Origin: Pseudomonas californiensis
GTDB taxonomy: Bacteria > Pseudomonadota > Gammaproteobacteria > Pseudomonadales > Pseudomonadaceae
DNA: 64,000 nt
NCBI RefSeq assembly: GCF_021147775.1
Contig: NZ_JAGTPK010000002.1
Coordinates: forward strand, 124,001 to 188,000
Reading direction: 5' to 3'
Numbering within the stretch: the stretch's first letter is position 1; every line of letters begins with the position of its first letter. This document shows positions 57,010 through 64,000 of the stretch, one piece after another. A program made the position numbers and the translations under genes. The notes beneath the pieces are model-generated. The model was given only the letters and a program-made list of their open reading frames with translations, was not told the DNA's origin and did no database searches.

Positions 57010-57951
57010 ATGATTTCCGACGCTCTTGGCTGGCAGCCAGCCGCTCCCCTCGAAACACTTGAACTGCCTTGGCTGCAATCGGCCGGTGTGGAGGTCGCAA
57101 TCCTGCGTCTGGACCGCATCGATCCGCTGATCAGCGGTAACAAGTGGTTCAAGCTCATCGAGCACTTGAGACAGGCCGCGAGTAAAGGCGCAGAAGGGGT
57201 GATCAGTCTGGGCGGCGCCCATTCCAACCATCTTCATGCAGTGGCCGCCGCAGGCAAGCGCTTCGGCTTCCCGACGGTCGGCCTGCTGCGCGGCCATGCA
57301 CAGGAAACGCCCACCGTCCGCGACCTGCAGGCATTTGGCATGCAATTGCATTGGCTTGGGTATGCGGGGTATCGCGCCCGGCATGCTGCGGATTTCTGGT
57401 TGCCCTGGCAGGCGCAGTATCCGTCTCTGTATCCGATCCCTGAAGGCGGCAGCGGCCTCCCCGGCGCGCTCGGTTGCGGGCCATTGTTGGATCACGTGCG
57501 CTGCCAGTTGGGAGCGCTGGGCTGGGACGATTATCACGCCTGGTGGCTGGCAGCGGGTACTGGAACGACACTCGCCGGGATGGCCATGGCTGAGGCCGGT
57601 GATCACCCTGTTCATGGTGCGATGGCGGTGCCAGCTGACCACGGGGTGGGGCAAAACGTGACGATGCTGGTCGAGCAGGCGATTGCTGATGGACTTGTAG
57701 AGCGGTCAGCGCTGCCTGAATGGCACTTGCTGGATGCCAGCCGGGGCGCGTTCGCGCGGACCGATGCGGCCTTGCTGGACTTCATTGCCGTCAGCGAGGC
57801 GCAGAGCGGCGTGCCACTGGAACCGTTGTACACCGGCAAGGCATTACTGGCCCTGCACGACGAAGTGACCGCCGGGCGCTTCGGCCCCGGGACGCGATTG
57901 ATCTTCGTGCACACCGGTGGCTTGCAGGGCAGACGGGCAATGGGCTTGTAA
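57010..57951 (+). CDS. ACC deaminase/D-cysteine desulfhydrase family PLP enzyme
   Basis: A 313-residue fold-type II PLP protein. The PLP Lys is in SGNKWFKLIEHL (about residue 45), with GGAHSNHLHAVAAAGK next and the Gly-rich phosphate loop AAGTGTTLAGMAM. The family includes 1-aminocyclopropane-1-carboxylate deaminase and D-cysteine desulfhydrase; I cannot separate them, although the shorter, divergent N-terminus favours a desulfhydrase-like member. Confidence 0.83.
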   Translation: MISDALGWQPAAPLETLELPWLQSAGVEVAILRLDRIDPLISGNKWFKLIEHLRQAASKGAEGVISLGGAHSNHLHAVAAAGKRFGFPTVGLLRGHAQETPTVRDLQAFGMQLHWLGYAGYRARHAADFWLPWQAQYPSLYPIPEGGSGLPGALGCGPLLDHVRCQLGALGWDDYHAWWLAAGTGTTLAGMAMAEAGDHPVHGAMAVPADHGVGQNVTMLVEQAIADGLVERSALPEWHLLDASRGAFARTDAALLDFIAVSEAQSGVPLEPLYTGKALLALHDEVTAGRFGPGTRLIFVHTGGLQGRRAMGL

Positions 57952-58098
57952 GGCTTATGCCAGAGCTGCTGGCACAAAACGTGCGCGGGTCTGGTGTGAG
58001 GCGTCGGCCCTGACTACGTGGATGACACTTTCAGAGTGAGGTGTCCGGGTCGCTATCTCGATAATTGATCCATTCCAGATCCCTATGTCGAGGTCAGC

Positions 58099-59436
58099 AT
58101 GACAACTACCGCCGTCGAGCAGGTCGATCCTGCCACCCTGAAAAAAGTCATTGTTGCGGCGGCCATCGGCAATTTTGTCGAATGGTTCGATTTTGCCGTG
58201 TATGGCTTTCTGGCGACCACCATTGCCTTGCAGTTCTTCCCCAGCGGCGACGCCAGTGCCGCGTTGTTGAAAACCTTCGCCGTGTTTGCCGTCGCGTTTG
58301 CCTTTCGCCCCCTCGGCGGGATTTTCTTCGGCATGCTCGGCGACCGTATCGGCCGCAAGAGGACGCTGGCCATGACCATTTTGCTGATGGCCGGTGCCAC
58401 GACCCTGATTGGCCTGTTGCCGACTTACGCGGCCATCGGGGTGACGGCGCCGATTCTGTTGACAATCATCCGCTGTGCGCAGGGTTTCTCTGCGGGTGGC
58501 GAATATGCCGGTGCCTGTGCCTACCTTATGGAGCATGCACCGCGCACCCAGCGTGCCTGGTACGGCAGCTTCGTCCCGGTGTCGACGTTCTCGGCATTCG
58601 CGGCTGCAGCGGTGGTGGCGTATGCGCTGGAGGCCTCTTTATCGACTGAGGCCATGGGCAGTTGGGGCTGGCGCCTGCCGTTCCTGATCGCCGCGCCGCT
58701 GGGTCTGGTCGGCTTGTACCTGCGCTGGAAGCTGGACGAAACACCGGCTTTTCAGGCCGTGGCCCAAGAGCACGCGGTCGCGCATTCGCCACTCAAGGAC
58801 ACCTTGCGCCATCACGCGGCGGCCATTTGCTGCCTTGGCGCCTTCGTCTCGCTCACGGCGCTGTCGTTTTATATGTTCACCACCTATTTCGCGACCTACC
58901 TGCAAGTGGCGGGTGACCTGACCCGTGCCTCGGCATTGCTGGTGTCATTGATCGCGCTGGCTTTCGCCGCTGCGATCTGTCCGTTGGCGGGTGCTTACTC
59001 GGACCGCGCAGGACGACGCAAGACTATCGCCACGGCCTGCATTCTGCTGATGGTGGTGGTGTTCCCGTCCTTCCTGATGGCCAGCTCAGGTTCATTCGCT
59101 GCCTCGATCATCGGCGTGATGCTGTTGGCGGTGGGTGCGGTGTTGTGTGGCGTTGTCACCGCAGCGCTGCTGTCTGAAACCTTCCCGACCCGCACCCGAT
59201 ACACCGCTTCGGCGATCACCTACAACATGGCCTACACACTGTTCGGTGGCACCGCGCCGCTGATGGCGACCTGGCTGATCAGCACCACCGGCAGCAATCT
59301 GTCGCCTGCGTTTTATCTGATTGCCGTGGCGCTGATGGCCCTGGTCGGCGGGCTGGCATTGCCGGAAACCTCGAAAATCTCGCTGCACGATATTCCGGCG
59401 CCAGCGCGCGACGAGGCGGTGCGCTCTATCGCCTGA
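58099..59436 (+). CDS. MFS transporter, metabolite:H+ symporter family (ProP/ShiA-like)
   Basis: A 445-residue inner-membrane protein with about twelve helices. AAIGNFVEWFDFAVYGFLA and RPLGGIFFGMLGDRIGRKRTLAMTI are signatures of the MHS family, which carries organic acids, shikimate or proline/betaine. The ATG at 58099 has GAGGT upstream. Substrate cannot be assigned. Confidence 0.88.
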   Translation: MTTTAVEQVDPATLKKVIVAAAIGNFVEWFDFAVYGFLATTIALQFFPSGDASAALLKTFAVFAVAFAFRPLGGIFFGMLGDRIGRKRTLAMTILLMAGATTLIGLLPTYAAIGVTAPILLTIIRCAQGFSAGGEYAGACAYLMEHAPRTQRAWYGSFVPVSTFSAFAAAAVVAYALEASLSTEAMGSWGWRLPFLIAAPLGLVGLYLRWKLDETPAFQAVAQEHAVAHSPLKDTLRHHAAAICCLGAFVSLTALSFYMFTTYFATYLQVAGDLTRASALLVSLIALAFAAAICPLAGAYSDRAGRRKTIATACILLMVVVFPSFLMASSGSFAASIIGVMLLAVGAVLCGVVTAALLSETFPTRTRYTASAITYNMAYTLFGGTAPLMATWLISTTGSNLSPAFYLIAVALMALVGGLALPETSKISLHDIPAPARDEAVRSIA

Positions 59437-59525
59437 CCCTCAAGACGAAGGCCCGGGCTCGCGCACCACGTCGCCGCCCGGGTTCTGGCCGTCACGTCAG
59501 TTGTCGGTAAAGATGCAACAAAACA

Positions 59526-59570
59526 TGGCACAGTTGCCCTGAAAAATGGCACATTGGCGCGCCCTGGCAC
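59526..59570 (+). repeat. Three spaced TGGCAC motifs upstream of the Fsr-like gene
   Basis: TGGCAC occurs at 59526-59531, 59547-59552 and 59565-59570, about two helical turns apart. The set ends 56 bases before the MFS start, consistent with operator half-sites. They do not fit the sigma-54 promoter pattern. Confidence 0.35.
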
Positions 59571-59625
59571 GCGTGACACATCTTGTAATCATCCGTCCGG
59601 GGAGCCCCGAGAACTCTTTTTATGG

Positions 59626-60843
59626 ATGAATCCCATGGCGACCAGTGCTCAGCCCGTGACCGCGGCGGCATCGACCCCTCCACAGACCAGCCCGCTGGTC
59701 ATGCGTATCATCGGCGCCGTTGCGCTGGCGCACCTAATCAATGACCTGATTCAGGCCATCCTGCCGTCGATCTACCCGATGCTCAAGGCCAACTATGACC
59801 TGAGCTTCACTCAGATCGGCCTGATCACTTTGACGTTTCAGATCACCGCTTCGCTGTTGCAATCCTGGGTGGGTTATTACACCGACCGCCATCCCAACCC
59901 GTTGGTGTTGCCGGTCGGCTCGATCTGCACCCTGATCGGCATTGTGATGATGTCTGTAGTGGGCAGCTTCCCTTTGATCCTGCTGGCTGCAGCCCTGATC
60001 GGTATCGGCTCGTCGACGTTTCACCCTGAAGCGTCGCGCATTGCGCGGCTGGCTTCAGGCGGGCGCTTTGGGTTGGCGCAATCGACCTTCCAGGTCGGTG
60101 GCAATACCGGTTCTGCGTTCGGGCCTCTGCTGGCCGCTGCCATCATCATTCCATTCGGTCAGGGCAATGTGGCCTGGATCGGTCTGTTCGCGTTGTTTTC
60201 ACTGGGCTTGCTGTATGCGATCAGTCGCTGGTATCGCGCCCACTTGAACCTCTTCAAGCTCAAGGCCGGTCAGGTAGCGACCCATGGCCTGTCGAGAAAC
60301 CGGGTGATCGGCTCGCTTGCCGTGCTGGCGTTTTTGGTGTTCTCCAAGTTTTTCTACATGACCAGCCTGACCAGCTACTTCACGTTCTACCTGATCGAGA
60401 AGTTCGACCTGTCGGTTGCCAGTTCGCAGCTGCATCTTTTCCTGTTTCTCGGTGCAGTGGCGGCGGGGACCTTTTTCGGTGGTCCGATTGGCGACCGGAT
60501 TGGCCGCAAGGCGGTGATCTGGTTTTCGATTCTCGGCGCAGCACCGTTCACCCTGGCGCTGCCTTACGCGGACCTGTTCTGGACCAGCGTACTGAGTGTG
60601 ATCATCGGTTTTGTGCTGGCGTCGGCGTTCTCCGCCATCGTGGTCTACGCACAGGAACTGGTGCCGGGCAACGTAGGCATGATCGCCGGGATCTTCTTTG
60701 GTCTGATGTTCGGCTTCGGCGGCATAGGCGCAGCACTGCTTGGCTATCTTGCCGACAGCCACGGGATTCTGTTTGTGTACAACCTGTGCTCGTACCTGCC
60801 GCTGCTTGGCATTCTCGCTATTCTTCTGCCCCGGACTAAATAA
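59626..60843 (+). CDS. MFS transporter, fosmidomycin-resistance (Fsr) family
   Basis: A 405-residue twelve-helix transporter. AHLINDLIQAILPSIYPMLK, FHPEASRIARLASGGRFGLAQSTFQVGGN and GGPIGDRIGRKAVIWF match the Fsr group of drug exporters. The start may be ATG 59626 or 59635; neither has a clear Shine-Dalgarno. The ArsB-type gene begins 3 bases after its stop, so the two transporters form an operon. Confidence 0.87.
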   Translation: MNPMATSAQPVTAAASTPPQTSPLVMRIIGAVALAHLINDLIQAILPSIYPMLKANYDLSFTQIGLITLTFQITASLLQSWVGYYTDRHPNPLVLPVGSICTLIGIVMMSVVGSFPLILLAAALIGIGSSTFHPEASRIARLASGGRFGLAQSTFQVGGNTGSAFGPLLAAAIIIPFGQGNVAWIGLFALFSLGLLYAISRWYRAHLNLFKLKAGQVATHGLSRNRVIGSLAVLAFLVFSKFFYMTSLTSYFTFYLIEKFDLSVASSQLHLFLFLGAVAAGTFFGGPIGDRIGRKAVIWFSILGAAPFTLALPYADLFWTSVLSVIIGFVLASAFSAIVVYAQELVPGNVGMIAGIFFGLMFGFGGIGAALLGYLADSHGILFVYNLCSYLPLLGILAILLPRTK

Positions 60844-60846
60844 ATA

Positions 60847-62127
60847 ATGCTGATCGCAACGCTGATCTTTCTGTTCACCATCACGCTGGTCATCTGGCAG
60901 CCCAAGGGGCTCGGTGTGGGATGGAGTGCCGTGCTGGGGGCGGTGTTGGCGTTGTTGACTGGCGTGGTGCAACCCAGTGACATCGTGGTGGTGTGGGGCA
61001 TTATCTGGAACGCCACTGCGACGTTCATTGCGCTGATTATCATCACACTGTTGCTCGATGAAGCCGGTTTTTTCGCCTGGGCGGCGTTGCATGTAGCTCG
61101 CTGGGGCAATGGCCGGGGCCGACGTTTGTTCGCGCTGTTCGTGCTGTTCGGCGCGCTGGTTTCAGCCTTGTTCGCCAACGATGGCGCGGTGCTGATCCTC
61201 ACGCCGATCGTGATCGCAATGATGCTGGCGCTGCGTTTCTCGGCGCCTTCGACGTTGGCGTTTGTGATGGCGGCGGGTTTTATCTCCGACACTGCGAGCC
61301 TGCCGCTGGTGGTTTCGAATCTGGTCAACATTGTATCGGCCGACTATTTCCACATCGGTTTCAATCGCTACGCTTCGGTGATGGCGCCGGTGAACGTGGT
61401 CAGCGTTCTGGCCACGCTGATCGTCTTGATGCTGTATTTCCGCCGTGACATCCCGGTCGATTTCGAACCTGATCAGTTGGAAAAACCCGAAACGGCGATT
61501 CATGATCGAGCGACGTTCATTGCTGGCTGGTGGGTGCTGCTGATCCTGCTGGTTGGGTGTTTTGCGCTGGAGCCGCTGGGCATTCCGATCAGTGCGATCT
61601 CTTCAGTGTGTGCGTTGCTGCTGCTGTGCGTCGCAGCCAAGGGCAGCAAGATTGCTACGCGCAAGGTCATGAAAGAAGCACCCTGGCACATCGTGATTTT
61701 CTCGCTGGGCATGTACCTGGTGGTTTACGGCCTGCGCAACGCCGGGCTGACCAATTACCTGGCTCAACTGCTGGACTGGTTTGCCGGTTATGGCATCTGG
61801 GGTGCTGCGATGGGTACCGGCGTGCTGACCGCACTGCTGTCATCGATCATGAACAATCTGCCGACCGTGCTGATCGGGCTGCTGTCCATTGATGCCAGCC
61901 ATGCCACCGGACCGATTCAGGAAGCGATGATCTATGCCAACGTGATTGGCAGTGATCTGGGACCGAAAATCACCCCGATTGGAAGTCTGGCGACGCTACT
62001 CTGGCTACATGTGCTGGATCGCAAGGGCATCCATATCGGCTGGGGTTACTACTTCAAGGTCGGCGTGGTGCTGACGGTGCCGGTCTTGCTGATCACACTG
62101 GCGGCGCTGGCGCTGCGACTGAGTTGA
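60847..62127 (+). CDS. arsB: ArsB-type arsenite/anion transporter
   Basis: A 426-residue ArsB/NhaD superfamily membrane protein with about eleven helices. [36 protein letters not shown] and [26 protein letters not shown] are the paired-hairpin motifs of arsenite antiporters. No arsR, arsC or arsH accompanies it; instead it is the second gene after an Fsr-type exporter. Its 3' end overlaps the convergent DUF1853 gene by 35 bases. Confidence 0.9.
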   Translation: MLIATLIFLFTITLVIWQPKGLGVGWSAVLGAVLALLTGVVQPSDIVVVWGIIWNATATFIALIIITLLLDEAGFFAWAALHVARWGNGRGRRLFALFVLFGALVSALFANDGAVLILTPIVIAMMLALRFSAPSTLAFVMAAGFISDTASLPLVVSNLVNIVSADYFHIGFNRYASVMAPVNVVSVLATLIVLMLYFRRDIPVDFEPDQLEKPETAIHDRATFIAGWWVLLILLVGCFALEPLGIPISAISSVCALLLLCVAAKGSKIATRKVMKEAPWHIVIFSLGMYLVVYGLRNAGLTNYLAQLLDWFAGYGIWGAAMGTGVLTALLSSIMNNLPTVLIGLLSIDASHATGPIQEAMIYANVIGSDLGPKITPIGSLATLLWLHVLDRKGIHIGWGYYFKVGVVLTVPVLLITLAALALRLS

Positions 62128-63076
62128 ACGAGCGGCTGGTGTCGGGCACGTGAGGCCATAGGTCCGACACCAGAAACAGCCGCTCGGCTTCCTCCCACTC
62201 ACCTTCGGCGTTCTCACCAAGGCGCACCAGCAGTTGTGCCGGAGCCAGCGGGTCCAGCTGGGCCAGCCAGGCCTGCAATTGCTCGTCGCTCCAGGCCTGG
62301 GCGTAATGCGCAGGCGCCAGCCACGCGTGACGGGGCAGGGGCTGCCAGCGACCTGGCTGAGTCTGGGCGATGAAGGCCTTCCAGTCACGCTGGTGCAGCC
62401 AGCGACCTTGCAGGTGCTGCTGATGAGCGCCTCGGGGTGGCGTGGCTGAGCCCGGCCAGGGATACAACAGATAACCGCCCAGCCATAATTCTGCGCTGAA
62501 GGTATCGACGCCCAGTGCTGCCAACGTCGCGCGGCTTTCAGGTCGCGCGGAAATCGGCAGTTGGTGCTGGCTCAAATGAGCAAGTTTGCGGTCCAGCCGA
62601 TCGTTACAACCGGGCCCCAGCCATTGCGCCGGATCACTGCCATCACCCTCCTGCGGCCCCAGGTACAGCTTGATTGCCAATTCCACGTGGTGCACGCCAT
62701 CCCGGTCACGCAGCAGCAGATCCAGTTCGCCCAGCGTGTGCCCTGCCACGCGGATGGGCAGGTTGGCAGCGATGATTTGGACGCCCGGCGCATGCTGCAA
62801 GGCAAACTGCCAGAGCCGTTCGTAATAACGCCCTAGTCGTCGGGTCGTGGCCAGCAGCAGCCATTCTTCAAGCGCACTGCTGTTTCGATCGAGCTGGCGC
62901 AGAAAACCCTCCAGTTGTTCCGGTGCCCATACCCAGTCGCTTGCTGTCAGCGGATGGCGCTGCGGCCATGGGGTTGCGTGCAGCATGGGCGGCGCGAGGA
63001 TGACCCAGGCAAGATCACGCACTTCGGGGTTGCGCAGTTGGCGAGGAAGATCAATCAGGCTGGGAAATAAAGTCAT
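62093..63076 (-). CDS. DUF1853 family protein
   Basis: A 327-residue soluble protein. It contains [14 protein letters not shown] near the N-terminus, a block [16 protein letters not shown] and a nuclease-like core [25 protein letters not shown] (about 145-170), resembling the E-x-K pattern of PD-(D/E)XK proteins. The ATG at 63076 gives the usual family N-terminus [19 protein letters not shown]; a longer in-frame start at 63265 is not supported. Function unknown. Confidence 0.82.
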   Translation of the reverse strand: MTLFPSLIDLPRQLRNPEVRDLAWVILAPPMLHATPWPQRHPLTASDWVWAPEQLEGFLRQLDRNSSALEEWLLLATTRRLGRYYERLWQFALQHAPGVQIIAANLPIRVAGHTLGELDLLLRDRDGVHHVELAIKLYLGPQEGDGSDPAQWLGPGCNDRLDRKLAHLSQHQLPISARPESRATLAALGVDTFSAELWLGGYLLYPWPGSATPPRGAHQQHLQGRWLHQRDWKAFIAQTQPGRWQPLPRHAWLAPAHYAQAWSDEQLQAWLAQLDPLAPAQLLVRLGENAEGEWEEAERLFLVSDLWPHVPDTSRSFNSVAAPAPPV

Positions 63077-63361
63077 GTACCGAGAATAGCCTGAGTCGAG
63101 GCGCAATGGGCAAGTCAATCCGGCGGTCGTTTGCGTGGCCATGGGCCTGAAGCTCTGCGTAAACCCGAAGGCGGGGCAGAGCGTCAGAGGGCTCTGGGAC
63201 GAGGGTATGGACGGGGCTGTCGGCGCTGTCGCCGCATTTCGACCAGTCAGGTAGCACCCAGGCACGCTGGAACATTTCTGGTACGTATGAATTTAGTTTT
63301 AATGGCGCCGTTATATTGACCCCCTACACTGCGCCGCATGTGCTCAAAAGGGATCCAATGG

Positions 63362-64000
63362 ATGCTCCAGCGGGTGGCAGGCATTCAAGGTGCAAGAGCG
63401 CGTTTATTCATGTCGAGACACAAGATTTACACGATGGCCGCGGAAATCGAGCGCCATCCGCAATTCGAATCCATCATGCACATGCATTTCATTCTCTTGC
63501 AGGAGCCTTATCGACAGCGTCCGTTCTTTTACAAGAATGTGCTGAAATACGGCAGGTTCATGGTGTTGATGACACTGTTGAGTCGCTATTTTTCTCAACG
63601 TTACCCTTTACTCTCCGAAGTCAGGAATGTGTGTGTGGCACGAGGTTTCTGCTCCAAAAACAGCCTGGAGTCATTTTATCTGCTGTTACGGGCGACCGGG
63701 TTGATGACCATCGGCGGCCACCCCGATGATCGAAGACTTCGCACTTTCCGTCCCTGTGGGCTGGCCTTCAGTGAGCTTCGCAAGACCCTGAATTCTCTGA
63801 TCAAACCAATGCTGGAGCTTTATCCTTGTTGCCCTATTCTTGATCATGTCGATTCGCTGGACGATCAGGCATTTCTGGCAGTTTATTTTCGGGGATATAC
63901 ACAATTGCTTGACCGCGATCTTATCCTCTGTGAATTGGTGCCGGAATGCAGGTGGTTGCTACACAAGGACGGGGGGCATATGTTGATGCTTGCTCTGTAT
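63362..64000 (+). CDS. Unrecognised protein, 3' end beyond the window
   Basis: An uninterrupted frame of 213 codons from ATG 63362 to the right edge, with AAAGGGA 8 bases upstream. It begins MLQRVAGIQGARARLF; a second ATG at 63410 (MSRHKIYTMAAEIERH) is possible. The protein is helical, Leu- and Cys-containing (MVLMTLLSRYFSQRYPLL; SKNSLESFYLLLRATGLM), with no motif I recognise; the middle could be a winged-helix-like segment. It is more AT-rich than the neighbouring genes, suggesting accessory DNA. The 285 bases upstream hold no clear gene. Confidence 0.65.
   Translation, partial: MLQRVAGIQGARARLFMSRHKIYTMAAEIERHPQFESIMHMHFILLQEPYRQRPFFYKNVLKYGRFMVLMTLLSRYFSQRYPLLSEVRNVCVARGFCSKNSLESFYLLLRATGLMTIGGHPDDRRLRTFRPCGLAFSELRKTLNSLIKPMLELYPCCPILDHVDSLDDQAFLAVYFRGYTQLLDRDLILCELVPECRWLLHKDGGHMLMLALY

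Noticed and set aside
59526..59570. Sigma-54 promoter from TGGCAC
   Set aside because: No TTGC element at the required spacing after any of the three copies.
62093..63265. Longer 390-codon form of the DUF1853 protein
   Set aside because: The first 63 residues are low-complexity and unlike the family; the start at 63076 fits.
63077..63361. Hrp box or type III effector gene start
   Set aside because: No GGAACC with a correctly spaced CCAC element is present.

Overview
The window is chromosomal DNA from a fluorescent pseudomonad, most likely the Pseudomonas syringae group. Gene order from comEC to the TetR gene follows the P. aeruginosa PAO1 PA2984-PA2955 block, and the asd2-fimV-truA-trpF-accD-folC-dedD-cvpA-purF-metZ block matches PA3116-PA3106. 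GC content is high with Pseudomonas-like codon use. No insertion sequence, prophage, CRISPR array or rRNA was seen.

Layout. 0-8 kb: tail of a possible MarR regulator, a second FimV-like protein, a small PA2817-family protein with the acyl-CoA dehydrogenase FadE (minus strand), a glutathione S-transferase and a YadG/YadH-type ABC exporter. 8-14.7 kb: comEC, an ExbB/ExbD pair, lpxK, a Trm112-like protein, kdsB and murB (DNA uptake, lipid A, Kdo and peptidoglycan precursors). 14.8-18.8 kb: rne, convergent to murB, with a leader of about 650 nt, divergent from rluC. 18.8-32.3 kb: rluC, a HAD phosphatase, an S49 peptidase, maf, then the yceD-rpmF-plsX-fabD-fabG-acpP-fabF-pabC-mltG-tmk-holB-pilZ-tatD series, joining ribosomal protein L32, phospholipid and fatty acid synthesis, folate, peptidoglycan and replication. 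32.3-35.5 kb: a probable RgsA-type sRNA on the minus strand, a LysE exporter, a TetR regulator, a DUF4823 lipoprotein and a DUF1285 protein. 35.5-48.5 kb: an Asd-like protein without the catalytic Cys, fimV, truA, trpF, accD, folC, a SPOR protein, cvpA, purF, metZ and an SDR. 48.7-49.2 kb: tRNA-Val and two identical tRNA-Asp genes. 49.3-64 kb is more accessory: a DUF2242 lipoprotein, a REP element, ilvA with an elaborate leader, an AraC regulator with a nitrilase-fold protein, fadH, a PLP-dependent deaminase/desulfhydrase, two MFS transporters, an ArsB-type transporter, a DUF1853 protein and an unrecognised gene running off the end.

The strongest unexplained structure is the ilvA leader (about 51.9-52.3 kb, minus strand). 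It holds three short ORFs: a 16-codon ORF with a strong Shine-Dalgarno whose stop overlaps the start of a 21-codon Ile/Val-rich peptide; a transcription attenuator with visible antiterminator and terminator pairings; and a 35-codon Ile-rich ORF whose Shine-Dalgarno lies in a hairpin and whose stop overlaps the ilvA start. Other notable points are a 22-codon ORF with a strong Shine-Dalgarno just before acpP, apparently leaderless promoters at yceD and rluC, a 14-codon ORF between kdsB and murB where P. aeruginosa has a phosphatase gene, and two enzyme-fold proteins lacking catalytic residues.
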